DNA from: Bifidobacterium coryneforme
GTDB lineage: Bacteria; Actinomycetota; Actinomycetes; Actinomycetales; Bifidobacteriaceae
Length of the DNA stretch: 64,000 nucleotides
NCBI RefSeq assembly: GCF_000737865.1
Contig: NZ_CP007287.1
Location: forward strand, 792,872-856,871
Reading direction: 5' to 3'
Part shown: positions 46,186-55,357 of the stretch, piece after piece
Layout: the number at the start of each line of letters is the position of its first letter
How positions within the stretch are numbered: the stretch's first letter is position 1
Program-made: the position numbers and the translations under genes
Notes under the pieces: model-generated
What the model saw: only the letters and a program-made list of their open reading frames with translations
Told to the model about the DNA's origin: nothing
Database searches by the model: none

Positions 46186-46481
46186 TTACTCCTCTTGTGA
46201 GATAAGAGTGAGGCTGCCGGTGACGTGAATGGTCGCGTGTTTGCCGGTTCCCCAGAAGAGGGTCTCCGTGCCGGTGAGTCCTTGATAGGAGGCTGTGTAC
46301 TCGCCTGAGTACGAATCAGTGCTTCTGATCGTGTTCCTACTAAATCGTTCTGTCTGCTAACTCCTAGACCGGTTGAGCATCCGGAGAGAGTGGATAGCGC
46401 CAGTAATGCCGTAATGAATATGATTAGGCGGCGGGTTAAATGGAGTACTGGGGTACCTGCCTTGTCGGTGCTGATGGTCAT
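46186..46481 (-). pseudogene. Lipoprotein gene with a frameshift
   Basis: The first part has a signal peptide and lipobox (ALSTLSGCSTGLG). After about residue 50 the frame becomes Ser/Pro/Arg-rich and unconvincing, while the neighbouring frame gives a protein-like ending: STDSYSGEYTASYQGLTG, then TETLFWGTGKHATIHVTG and LTLISQEE with a stop at 46186. One base is therefore missing or extra near 46340. It may be a true mutation or a sequencing error. The gene lies between the permease and kinase genes and is likely part of that operon. Confidence 0.6.
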
Positions 46482-46519
46482 GGCGTATGTCTTTTCTTAC
46501 GATGGGTCGGTCCTACCGG

Positions 46520-47323
46520 TCAAATGGCTTTCCTGATCAGCCGACGGAAGATAAGTGCCCCGATAAGAACCCAGAGGGCAGATACCACGGTTGATGCGAT
46601 GATGGAGGAGGCTGAGGCGATGTTGCCCAGGTCTCTGGCTGCTGATGCGGTTGTTATTAATGCCAGCGGGTAAGGCATGGCCAAGCTGGGGGCGATGACC
46701 GAGAGGGCACAACCAGCCAAGGTGAGTAGGAGCATGATGGACATGGTAGAGGCGAATGACTCGGCCCTGGCAGCGATGGCCTGCGTCAGGGTCATGACGG
46801 CCCAGGCGGACATGATCATGGGGATGGCCCGCAGGAGGTAGGGGCCAATCTGGAACAAGCTGAAGCCCTCGCTCATACCCACAACGATGAACTCCAGCTC
46901 GAAGATGACGATGGTCAGGAATGATGCGAATAATCCGTGGAGCATCTTGCCTGCTATGGCTGTGCTGGCTGTTCCTGATGCGTTTAATCGCTGCCAGTTG
47001 CGCCCCCTGTGTTCGTTGGCTTCAATTTGGGCAGCAAAAGCAGCGACCAAGATTGGCATAAAGACCATGCTGGGCAGGAGGATGGCCTGCCCCCAGACAG
47101 CAGCCCAAGTCACTCCTTGTGATTGGAAATCGCGACGGTAGCTGATGTATTGGTCCCAACCGTTGAACATGCCGATTGCATCGAATAATACGGTGGCAAG
47201 CCAGTACCACAGGTTGCCAGCCTTATGCATCTCCCAATGGAAGGCCGCCGTAACGGAAGGTCGTTTGCGGATTTTGCCCATTTGGCCGCTAATGCTCACG
47301 GTGTTGAGTGCCTGCTTGCTCAT
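46520..47323 (-). CDS. Lantibiotic-immunity-type ABC permease (LanG-like)
   Basis: 267 residues from ATG 47323, which overlaps the previous stop by four bases. About six hydrophobic segments follow a cytosolic N-terminus (ILLPSMVFMPILVAAFAAQ, MLHGLFASFLTIVIFELEFIV split, SIMLLLTLAGCALSVIAP). The HWEMHKAGNLWYWL start resembles MutG/EpiG permeases. It pairs with the next permease to form the membrane part of the transporter. Substrate specificity is inferred from the ATPase. Confidence 0.75.
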   Translation of the reverse strand: MSKQALNTVSISGQMGKIRKRPSVTAAFHWEMHKAGNLWYWLATVLFDAIGMFNGWDQYISYRRDFQSQGVTWAAVWGQAILLPSMVFMPILVAAFAAQIEANEHRGRNWQRLNASGTASTAIAGKMLHGLFASFLTIVIFELEFIVVGMSEGFSLFQIGPYLLRAIPMIMSAWAVMTLTQAIAARAESFASTMSIMLLLTLAGCALSVIAPSLAMPYPLALITTASAARDLGNIASASSIIASTVVSALWVLIGALIFRRLIRKAI

Positions 47324-48168
47324 CGGTGTGACTCCCCTACTGTGATGACGAATGCTGAAATGCTGGTCCAGAGGATGCAAGCAATCAGACTGGTCAGTAC
47401 CAAGACCCAGGGATTGGTAACGAGCGTCATTCTGGCGTAGCCGTCCGACGTAACCGTGGTCAGGAAAGGACTGGCGGCAGAGCTGATGCCGGCCGGGAAG
47501 AACCAGCCCAGTCGGGCTGCGTTCATCGGTCCCAGGCCCGAACCCACTAAACTGGCGATCACGCCTACACCCAGGCCGACAGCCTGCTTGTTTATGGTCA
47601 TGGAAAGCATCAGCTGGATGGCGGCTACGGACAAGGATGATATAAAAGCAATGAGGGCTGGTGCAAGTATCAGAGAAGACAGGTCACCATCAGATTTGAA
47701 GCCCATAGCCAGGGCCGCCAGAGGTGTCCATGTTAAGGGAATTATAAATACTTGCGATAAAGCCGTTCCTGCCACCGCTAGCTTGGCGAAGAACCTCCTG
47801 GTCTCTCCCTGCCCCAAGGATAGCCATTTGAGGTCCATGCGCTCGCTGGTTTCCAAGATGGCCAGCCGGCTGGTAAGGAGGGCGGCAAGGATTGGGGCCA
47901 GCAGGCTGATGGTCTGGTAGATGTCGCCTTGTGTCAAGGTCAGGGTGCGAGTCGCTGGATTGCCGCCTGTACGTTTCATGACAGCGAATCCTGACCACAA
48001 GGAAACCAGGATAATCATCCCTATGAGCATCCACCAGAAGGATGAGCCCTTCAGCTTGCGTACCTCCATGGAAATGAGCATCAACGGGCTGCTGAAACGC
48101 ATGGTTCCGGCGCCCCCATGTTTTTTGGGCTCCACGGATTTCAGGGTGTTTGTGGTGATGACACTCAT
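47320..48168 (-). CDS. Lantibiotic-immunity-type ABC permease (LanE-like)
   Basis: 282 residues, about six membrane segments. The N-terminal LISMEVRKLKGSSFWWMLI resembles the MutE/EpiE family, in which a short cytosolic helix precedes the first span. The loop ERMDLKWLSLGQGETRR likely contacts the ATPase. Its start overlaps the ATPase stop by four bases and its stop overlaps the LanG-like start, so all three subunits are coupled. Confidence 0.78.
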   Translation of the reverse strand: MSVITTNTLKSVEPKKHGGAGTMRFSSPLMLISMEVRKLKGSSFWWMLIGMIILVSLWSGFAVMKRTGGNPATRTLTLTQGDIYQTISLLAPILAALLTSRLAILETSERMDLKWLSLGQGETRRFFAKLAVAGTALSQVFIIPLTWTPLAALAMGFKSDGDLSSLILAPALIAFISSLSVAAIQLMLSMTINKQAVGLGVGVIASLVGSGLGPMNAARLGWFFPAGISSAASPFLTTVTSDGYARMTLVTNPWVLVLTSLIACILWTSISAFVITVGESHR

Positions 48169-49136
48169 CGTGAAGCCCCCTGCTGGAGTCCGATCTGTGG
48201 TACATGGGCCTGGGTACTTTCCACCAATTCCAAGAAAGCGTCCTCAAGGCTCTTGCGTTCGGAGGCCACACGATAGACCTGCAGTCCTTGGGATACTAGC
48301 TGGGCGACTAAACTACCGACTAGCCGATCATCGGACTCCGGGATTCGCAAGGTCCTGCTTTCCTGTATGTACCCATAATCGATGCCGTCGTGCTCAAGCG
48401 TGCCTGCCGCCAGTTGAGGGTCGGAAACGCGCAGGTCTATGTGCCCCTCGTCGCGCAGATCTTCCAAGGAGCCCTGGTAGAGCAGTCGTCCGGCCGCGAT
48501 GATGCCGACCATTGGTGCTATCTTCTCGATTTCGGAGAGAATGTGGCTGCTGAGGATGACCGTAACACCTTCGCTAGCTGCAAGATCCATGATCATCTGG
48601 CGCACCTCGACTACCGCCTCGGCATCCAAACCGTTGGTTGGCTCGTCCAGAAGCAGTAGCTCAGGATGGGATATGAGCGCCATGGCGATGCCCAAACGCT
48701 GCTTCATCCCCAGGGAGTAGTCTTTGGCCTTCTTGTCCTCATGCCCTCTTAGCCCGACCTTAGCCAACACAGCTGTGGACGAGTTGGAAGGCAGACCCAA
48801 ATAATCAGCCACCATTTGGCAGTTGTCCAGACCAGACAAGCTCGGGTAAAAACTGGGGCCTTCGATCATGGATCCCACACGACCTGGTTGGATGTGGCTG
48901 TGACGTTCCACCTCCTGTCCGAGCATCCACATCCTACCTGAAGTTGCATCCGTTAAACCGAGCAGGAGTTTCATAGTTGTAGACTTTCCTGCACCGTTAG
49001 GCCCCAGCAGTCCATAGACACCACCCATGGGTACCTGCAGGTTCAGTCCGTTCACAGCCTTGAAGGTGCCATAGGATTTGACCAGGTCTTTCGTCACAAC
49101 AGCCGCATGAGATTGAATGTCTTGATATCCGTTCAT
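48165..49136 (-). CDS. Lantibiotic/bacitracin-type ABC ATPase with E-loop (LanF-like)
   Basis: 323 residues from ATG 49136, behind GGAGG. Walker A GPNGAGKST, signature YSLGMKQRLGIA, Walker B LLLLDEPTNGLD and H-loop LSSHILSE. Where most ABC ATPases have a Q-loop, this has SMIEGPSFYPSLSG, the glutamate E-loop typical of LanF/BcrA immunity transporters. The C-terminal 110 residues are the family-specific domain. It is the first gene of the LanFEG-lipoprotein-kinase-regulator operon and probably confers resistance to a peptide antibiotic. Confidence 0.9.
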   Translation of the reverse strand: MNGYQDIQSHAAVVTKDLVKSYGTFKAVNGLNLQVPMGGVYGLLGPNGAGKSTTMKLLLGLTDATSGRMWMLGQEVERHSHIQPGRVGSMIEGPSFYPSLSGLDNCQMVADYLGLPSNSSTAVLAKVGLRGHEDKKAKDYSLGMKQRLGIAMALISHPELLLLDEPTNGLDAEAVVEVRQMIMDLAASEGVTVILSSHILSEIEKIAPMVGIIAAGRLLYQGSLEDLRDEGHIDLRVSDPQLAAGTLEHDGIDYGYIQESRTLRIPESDDRLVGSLVAQLVSQGLQVYRVASERKSLEDAFLELVESTQAHVPQIGLQQGASR

Positions 49137-49206
49137 TGCTGCCTCCGTAATTAAGTGGTTTCTAACTCTATGGAAGCTACTTTCGGCAGTGCGGGCAACA
49201 CGAAAA

Positions 49207-49238
49207 GCGTATATGTCCCCCCAGGTGGACATATACGC
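49207..49238. promoter_or_regulatory. 12-bp perfect inverted repeat, candidate operator of the ABC operon
   Basis: GCGTATATGTCC at 49207-49218 and GGACATATACGC at 49227-49238, separated by eight bases. It lies 70 bases upstream of the LanF-like start codon. It has no T run on either side, so a protein-binding site is more likely than a terminator. The response regulator of the operon is the natural candidate to bind it. Confidence 0.5.
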
Positions 49239-49844
49239 CGGCATTTCTTCCGAGACGGTGTGTATTTACCGAATCGGAACGTTTAAGGTGCAATGCCCAG
49301 AGTCCGGTCGACATCATGAATCGTCTACGGATATAGGGATTGGTTCCAAATCCCCGACCGAGCAGTTGGACACTACTTCACCTGGTGTCAGTACATCCGC
49401 GGTTACGCTCAGCCTCGCGTATCTTTTTGGAGCGAACTAAAACACACTATTCGTGGACCGGAGCACTTTGTATCATCGATGGAATTTTATGGTGAGGATA
49501 GGTTATCGAGGTCAATTTGTTTTCTCTTACTTCACCTTGTATCAGTTTGATGAATGGCATAAATGTTGAGAGTGCACTGCCCTGTCGTTGTGATAAGTAA
49601 TTGGGCGTATCGCGTAACTGTCTTAGTGTGAGATAACCGATCTTGCACTTAATCGACTTCCAGTCCGCTAGGTGCTCAAACTGATGATGAACGATCAGCC
49701 ATGGCGTATTACAATCAGCAGATTAATCTGATTCTGCTCTCAAGTGGAGCAAATCAAATACCGGTAATTTTATACCTATACACGGCGAATTGAGTACACG
49801 AATCTGTATAATTTGTGTTTATCTGCTAGCCATGAGGGGGCATC
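49239..49844. other. AT-richer spacer with possible gene remnants
   Basis: About 600 bases between divergent genes. Two stretches are open without a start codon: minus strand 49447-49722 (91 codons, with protein-like text such as LIVHHQFEHLADWKSIK and IGYLTLRQLRDTPNYLS) and plus strand 49319-49548 (text such as YRDWFQIPDRAVGHYF). They overlap by about 100 bases, so at most one is likely to be real. A TATAAT at 49807 may be the -10 box of the ATPase gene that follows. Confidence 0.4.
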
Positions 49845-52800
49845 GTGTCTGATCGTCAAGAGGGTAAGTTGAAACTGCTCTCGCCCACTTATAACGAGGG
49901 CGAGCATGGGTACTACGTAGAGCTTGTTGAAGACGCATTGCATGCTGGTGCTTTGAATATCGCTCTTTCCGGTGCCTACGGGACTGGAAAAAGTTCTATT
50001 TTGGAGCAGGTATCCAAAATTAATGAACAAAAAGTGGCACGTATTTCATTTGCACCTCTTGCCGGTGGAACAGACGAACTTAAACGGGAAGAAGCGGGCG
50101 CTACACGTGAAGAAGTGGCGATTGAGAGTCGAACTAATAGAATCCAAAAGGAGATAATTAAACAGCTTTTCTACAGCGTATCTCCAGAGGACTTACCCCT
50201 TTCGCGTTTGCATCGTATACATGTGACAAGCTGGCAGAAACGACTCATCTACAGCGTCATAGGCGGTGTTATCTGTTTCGGCATTCTTCTACTTTCGGGA
50301 GCTTATTCAAGTATTGTCGGTACGTTATTTCCTAGCAGTTGCGGCTCATGGCTGGTTGCGATATGCGGATATATGTTCTTTCCCTTATTTGTTCTTTCTG
50401 CACTCGTCTTAATGGTATGGATGATACAGGAAAAATATGCTGGGCACTTTACGCTCGAGAAAATTGGAGCCGGCGGTATGGCAGTGACCTTAACTCCGGA
50501 AGACGGTACTCACACGTACTTCGATAAGTACTTGGATGAAATAGTTTACTTTTTCCTAAATACGGATAAGAGAATCGTGATACTTGAGGATTTGGATAGG
50601 TTTGAAACCCCGGAGATATTTGACTCTTTACGAGAACTTAATAGCATAATTAACCTAAGCTTGCAATCCGAAGTAGGGGAAACTCGGAAAAAAGTAAGGA
50701 AAACTCAAGAAAAAGATGACCGTGATTTAAATAAAGTCCAGTTCATATATGCAATAAAAGATAGCGTTTTCCCTGATCAGCTAATCGCAGGCAATGAGAA
50801 AAGTGATTTGTTGCGCCAGGTGGATGGAGTGCCTTTTGCTAGGACGAAGTTCTTCGACGTTATCATACCGGTCGTTCCTTTTATCTCCCATGAAAACGCT
50901 AAGTACTTAGCGGCAGCTTATTTTGATAAAGAAGACAGCCTTGTTGAGGTTCTTGATATCGCTGCAGAGTATATTCCTGATATGAGGCTTCTAATAAACA
51001 TAAGTAACGAATATAAAGTTTATAAGGAGAAACTCAATAGATGCAATTCGTTAGAGAAATCAGGACTTGATTGTGCTCATTTGCTCGGATTTCTCATATA
51101 TAAGAACACTTATCTTGAAGATGCAAGCAGGCTCTCGGAAGGAAATAGCAAGCTTGACTTCATATATAACGCTAAGCAAACGATAGTAGACCAGGCTATA
51201 ACAGCAATCAGAAACCAAATCAACAGAGCTAATAGTGCAGATGACGAGGCAGACGGCAATAAGGATTTGTCGCGTTTCGAAAAGGATCTGAATGATGTAC
51301 AGAGCGCCCGTATTGTTGATTTGATTTCGAAGGATGAATATACCTCTTGTCTTGACGATAAGGGTAATGCTGACGGTGGTGATGCTCGAGGGAATCGCTC
51401 ATTGCGGACGTTTATCGATGATTCATTTGGTGATAGTGGACTTGCAACTGCGCTATTGCGGTCAGACTACTTGAATGAGGATTATATTCAGTATTCAATA
51501 GTCTTTGGTGAATCTCTCCCCGCGAGTGCCCGCAACTTTATTTATCACCAGGTTAATCTACATAAACCCTCCTATAACTTCCAACTTACTGACAGTGAAT
51601 CCAAGAGCGTGATAAAAGAGGTCGCTAAGCGTGGAAAGCGAGCGTTCCGTGAGCCTGCACTGATGAACTGTAATCTCTTAGATTTCCTTGCGGGCGCAGA
51701 CGATGAAGTATATAGCTCGCTTTTCAACGAGCAGATCACCAAGCTCTCTGAACTTGAAGATACGAGTACAGACTTTTTGTCCGTTTACTTGCAGAGTGGA
51801 AAACTGACAGACAAGGTTCTGAGGTTCCTGGCTAAGCAGTGCCCGGGGATATTCCATTTCCTGCTCCAACAAACCATGAGCGAAGACGAGATGAGAAGCG
51901 ACCTCAATATCGTCCTTGCTAATCTATCACCGAACATCAACTACACGCTCGGCGAAGATGATAGAGGTCGTGCAAAAAAACTGATAGAGGGTATAGCGAA
52001 CTCTGAAGATGGGAAAGAGAACGCTTTCTCTAGCTTCAAAAGAAATTCTTGCAAGCCGCTGGTAGCGATATGCAAAGAAGCAGGGGTCCGAGTTCAAGCT
52101 ATAGCTAAACTGTCTGATTTTTTGAAAATCGACTTTGTAGAAGCCGGGCTATATGAGTACAATCGACAGAATCTGACATTGCTTGGTCGGGTTCCGTCTC
52201 TAGACGAGATGAGAAGGAACAGAGGTGACGAAGGCAATGAGGAAAACACAAATCTCAAATCTGATTCGCTTGACAAGAAAATCTGGTATCGCTTTTACAC
52301 GGACAGCTTGACGCATATCAAGGAGTATCTCTCTTTTATGCAAAAGGGGGATCACTCTTTGAGCACTGATAAGGATGATGAGGTCCTAAGTATCCTGGAA
52401 GAACTCTCAGATGCAGATAACCCTGACGAGGATACGCTGAGAGATCTATTTCACTGGGCTCGACCGGATATCGAGGTTAGCGACATATGGGAGTTCTCTG
52501 CAGACGGTTCACTGTGTATAAAACCTGACTGGGATAAATTCGTCCCCGCTTTGCTTAAGGAGAACAGAGTAAAACCTTCAATTAAGAATGTCGAAGCTGT
52601 TACCAACAGCATCTGCAAAGAGGATAAGTTCATAGATGAGGATGGTGACGACGTTGAGGTTATGGAGGAGGATGAGGATCGAACTTGGCGGTCTGTTAAA
52701 GAAAATGCTTTAAAGCTGTTCTTGGAGAAACAGAGTTTTCTTACTGACGTCGATCAAAGGCCCGATGAGGCAAGGGAAGAGCTTGCAGAAGAACTAATCA

Positions 52801-53567
52801 ATCTCGTGAACAAAAACCCGAATAAGCTTGAATTAATCAGAAGTATACTTCCAAGGGATAAGTTCATAGACCCTACGACGATACAATTAGCTGTCTGTGG
52901 CAATGATGAGAGCTATTCCGATTATCTTCAGTCAGGAATAATACCGGATAGTGCTGAATCATGGGAAGTAATACAGAGCGCGGACTGGGAAAAACGCATA
53001 AACTACATTTCTGCTTCAAAGAACTTCAGCACTTATATGGAAGACAGCCTAAAACCAAAGGATGCATGCAAGATTATTATCGATAAACAAACGACTCCGG
53101 CCATAAGGGAAGAGATATGGAATAATCCTGAATGTTACATATTCCCGGCAGGACCGGATTTGATCTTAGAGACGTCTCACAGTGTAGTCGAAACACAAGA
53201 ACTGAGTCCTTTAAGCTATTCATCACTCTTGAGCGCCAGCGATTATTTCGAAACGCCTGATCAGTTCTCCGAGTTGATTACACTCTCTCTCCCCTTTCTC
53301 AAGGTGGAGGAAGTCCTATCGCTATTACGGAAGGTACGCGTTGATGGATATAAAAGCTTGGTTTCGACGGATAAGAGAGTAAAGAACGTCCGTCTTCCCA
53401 ATACAGCTTGTAACGAGACAATTATCAAGTTCTTTGTGGACAAAGAACTTGTGGAAATAGAAAAGAAGACCCCCAAAAATATTTACGCAAAGCGAAACAG
53501 CGTGCGCATAGCTACTCAGATAGAGTTGCTTGTAGAAGTCGAGAATGAGCTGTCTCATCGGCGATGA
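49845..53567 (+). CDS. YobI/KAP-like membrane P-loop ATPase
   Basis: 1,240 residues from GTG 49845, four bases after GAGGGGG. Walker A GAYGTGKSS at residues 43-51. Two transmembrane helices lie at about 134-157 and 168-194, inserted between Walker A and Walker B, as in KAP NTPases. Walker B is RIVILEDLDRF at about 243-253. The remaining 900 residues are charged, alpha-helical and repeat-like, with an acidic patch near 940 (DEDGDDVEVMEEDEDR). This fits YobI-type ATPases, whose function is not established; related KAP proteins such as PifA block phage growth. AT-rich codons mark it as acquired. A defence role is inference. Confidence 0.75.
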   Translation: MSDRQEGKLKLLSPTYNEGEHGYYVELVEDALHAGALNIALSGAYGTGKSSILEQVSKINEQKVARISFAPLAGGTDELKREEAGATREEVAIESRTNRIQKEIIKQLFYSVSPEDLPLSRLHRIHVTSWQKRLIYSVIGGVICFGILLLSGAYSSIVGTLFPSSCGSWLVAICGYMFFPLFVLSALVLMVWMIQEKYAGHFTLEKIGAGGMAVTLTPEDGTHTYFDKYLDEIVYFFLNTDKRIVILEDLDRFETPEIFDSLRELNSIINLSLQSEVGETRKKVRKTQEKDDRDLNKVQFIYAIKDSVFPDQLIAGNEKSDLLRQVDGVPFARTKFFDVIIPVVPFISHENAKYLAAAYFDKEDSLVEVLDIAAEYIPDMRLLINISNEYKVYKEKLNRCNSLEKSGLDCAHLLGFLIYKNTYLEDASRLSEGNSKLDFIYNAKQTIVDQAITAIRNQINRANSADDEADGNKDLSRFEKDLNDVQSARIVDLISKDEYTSCLDDKGNADGGDARGNRSLRTFIDDSFGDSGLATALLRSDYLNEDYIQYSIVFGESLPASARNFIYHQVNLHKPSYNFQLTDSESKSVIKEVAKRGKRAFREPALMNCNLLDFLAGADDEVYSSLFNEQITKLSELEDTSTDFLSVYLQSGKLTDKVLRFLAKQCPGIFHFLLQQTMSEDEMRSDLNIVLANLSPNINYTLGEDDRGRAKKLIEGIANSEDGKENAFSSFKRNSCKPLVAICKEAGVRVQAIAKLSDFLKIDFVEAGLYEYNRQNLTLLGRVPSLDEMRRNRGDEGNEENTNLKSDSLDKKIWYRFYTDSLTHIKEYLSFMQKGDHSLSTDKDDEVLSILEELSDADNPDEDTLRDLFHWARPDIEVSDIWEFSADGSLCIKPDWDKFVPALLKENRVKPSIKNVEAVTNSICKEDKFIDEDGDDVEVMEEDEDRTWRSVKENALKLFLEKQSFLTDVDQRPDEAREELAEELINLVNKNPNKLELIRSILPRDKFIDPTTIQLAVCGNDESYSDYLQSGIIPDSAESWEVIQSADWEKRINYISASKNFSTYMEDSLKPKDACKIIIDKQTTPAIREEIWNNPECYIFPAGPDLILETSHSVVETQELSPLSYSSLLSASDYFETPDQFSELITLSLPFLKVEEVLSLLRKVRVDGYKSLVSTDKRVKNVRLPNTACNETIIKFFVDKELVEIEKKTPKNIYAKRNSVRIATQIELLVEVENELSHRR

Positions 53568-53668
53568 GTCCAATGCACTATGACTCTCATTACGTTCTAG
53601 AGTTAGCATTACCTTCTGGGGTTCTTTCAGGAGCAGTATCTATGTCGATATAAGCAGATGGGGCTAAA

Positions 53669-54505
53669 ATGAAAGTGGAAGTCAACGAAGTGGCTGTCAA
53701 ATCCATCATTACGCCCAGCAATCTTCCTGATGCGGATTATGTCATTAATCCCTACCTCGGGTGCTCTTTCGGATGCAAATACTGTTATGCAAGTTTTATG
53801 GCACGTTTTGCCGGCATCGCAGAATCATCGTGGGGCAATTTTGTGTATGCGAAGGTAAACGCTCCGGAACTGATTAAGAAAGAGCTGAGTGGTAGAAGAA
53901 AAGACAAATACTTCGGGAAAAGAATCCTCTTGTCTTCTGTAACGGATCCTTATCAGCCATGTGAAAACCGCTATCAGCTGACCAAATCAATTCTACAGGA
54001 GTTCACCTCCGCGGAAATCGACGGCAGCATCGAAGTTCTGACGCGCTCGCCTATTGTTGCCCGTGACAGGGATATTCTGAGTCAACTCCCTAACTGCGAG
54101 GTCGGAATGACCGTGCACTACATCGAAGAAGATGAACCTATCAGCATGATTGAGCCCAGAGGGTATCCCATGAGGAAGCGATTAAAGGCCCTTGCGCAGC
54201 TGGCCGATTCAGGTATTCGAACATACGCCTTTATAGGCCCTCTTTTCCCGTATATGTTCTACGAAGAGGACCGTATGTCCCGCCTTCTGCATGAACTGAG
54301 AGAAGTTGGGGTTCAGGAGGTGTTCTTGGAGAAGATCAACAGGAAAGCAGGTATGGCGAGGATTCACCAAGCGGATATAGCTACCTTCGAAAAGGACAAC
54401 CTGGCCAAAACACAGACCGCCGATAAGATGACCGACAGTCAAGTAATGCAAATGGCTGAAGAGTACGGACTCTCACTGAGGCTCGGCAGTGTGATCGAGC
54501 ACTAA
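53669..54505 (+). CDS. SPL-like radical SAM protein
   Basis: 278 residues. The radical SAM cluster motif CSFGCKYC lies at residues 32-39, preceded by VINPYLG, which is the pattern of the spore photoproduct lyase-like and Rv2578c-like families. LLSSVTDPYQPCENRY near 95 and EVLTRSPIVARDRDIL near 122 also fit that branch. These proteins are thought to act on nucleic acids or unknown substrates. It follows the YobI-like ATPase by 100 bases on the same strand and shares its AT-rich composition, so the two may work together. Confidence 0.8.
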   Translation: MKVEVNEVAVKSIITPSNLPDADYVINPYLGCSFGCKYCYASFMARFAGIAESSWGNFVYAKVNAPELIKKELSGRRKDKYFGKRILLSSVTDPYQPCENRYQLTKSILQEFTSAEIDGSIEVLTRSPIVARDRDILSQLPNCEVGMTVHYIEEDEPISMIEPRGYPMRKRLKALAQLADSGIRTYAFIGPLFPYMFYEEDRMSRLLHELREVGVQEVFLEKINRKAGMARIHQADIATFEKDNLAKTQTADKMTDSQVMQMAEEYGLSLRLGSVIEH

Positions 54506-54767
54506 AGTGAGCTGCTTGAGGCAACCTTCCTGTAACCCTTATATTGGCATGCTGATATGGCTTCAATTGGAGACGCAAAGTCCTCTCAGATTTGCCTATC
54601 GCTTTCAAGGCATGCCGGCGACTTAGCTCTTTAGCGCCGAATCGGATAAAGAACGTCATCGAAATCGCAGTGAGAGCTCATGATGGTTCTCGGAGGTTCG
54701 CCGAATTGATGCACTCTGAGCGATTACAAGCCGACGGACATACGGACGAGAGAATGGGTTACCCGGT

Positions 54768-54998
54768 TCAGGAAACTCTCGCTGTCATCCGGGCAAGGTA
54801 CGTAGCTGTTTTCAGATCCAGACTCGGCTCCTCTCGCCTGAGTTCACGGATAAACACAATCTTGTCCTTGTTTGGATTCATCTCCTTAGACGCGGCGATG
54901 TTCTGGGCCCATTTCACCGCTGTGTCCATCGGGTCTTCGCAGTTGGCAAATATCTTAGCGATTTCTTCCCTTGGATTGTTGTTATTCATCCATCTCAT
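54768..54998 (-). CDS. Short hypothetical protein
   Basis: 76 residues from ATG 54998, five bases after GGAGGGG. No signal or membrane segment. The second half, DKIVFIRELRREEPSLDLK followed by TATYLARM, has the spacing of the C-terminal domain of ribosomal protein L7/L12 (KIxVIKxVRxxTxLGLKEA), but key glycines are missing. I assign no function. It lies alone between convergent and divergent neighbours at the edge of the island. Confidence 0.5.
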   Translation of the reverse strand: MRWMNNNNPREEIAKIFANCEDPMDTAVKWAQNIAASKEMNPNKDKIVFIRELRREEPSLDLKTATYLARMTARVS

Positions 54999-55357
54999 AG
55001 TTTCCCCTCCGGTCCGACATTCAAGAAAATGCAAATAAGACAATCCACCACTGTTAGCAAATTAAACGGGGAGAACTATCCGAAAAAGACATATTCGGGT
55101 ACATCACCCCGCCAGAATCATCTACGATTCACCACTCCAACAGTTGTTTGACGACAGTGTTGATTGTCAGGTTCACTCTACCACTGCGATGTGAACGCTG
55201 TCACTGATTTCCAGGGTTAGTGCACCTGCGTGCATTGAGCATGGCCTGGTTCGAAGAAACCGACGTTCCAGGCCCCTCGGTTTGAAATTCAGTATCCAGC
55301 ATACAAAAAGAGCCGAGACCTTGCGGCCCCGACTCTTTCCTCTTCAACGATTCGATC
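54999..55357. other. Spacer with only a terminator recognised
   Basis: About 360 bases. No coding frame is supported. The left part must hold the promoter of the short minus-strand gene, and the right part has the terminator of the ClbS-like gene. Confidence 0.4.
55303..55338 (-). terminator. Terminator of the ClbS-like gene
   Basis: On the minus strand AAAGAGTCGGG pairs with CTCGGCTCTTT (two wobble pairs) across an 11-base loop and is followed by TTGT. It lies 20 bases after the stop codon. Confidence 0.7.

Noticed and set aside
54592-55038. 148-codon plus-strand frame near the island edge
   Set aside because: It overlaps the minus-strand short gene, which has a better ribosome site and more protein-like sequence.
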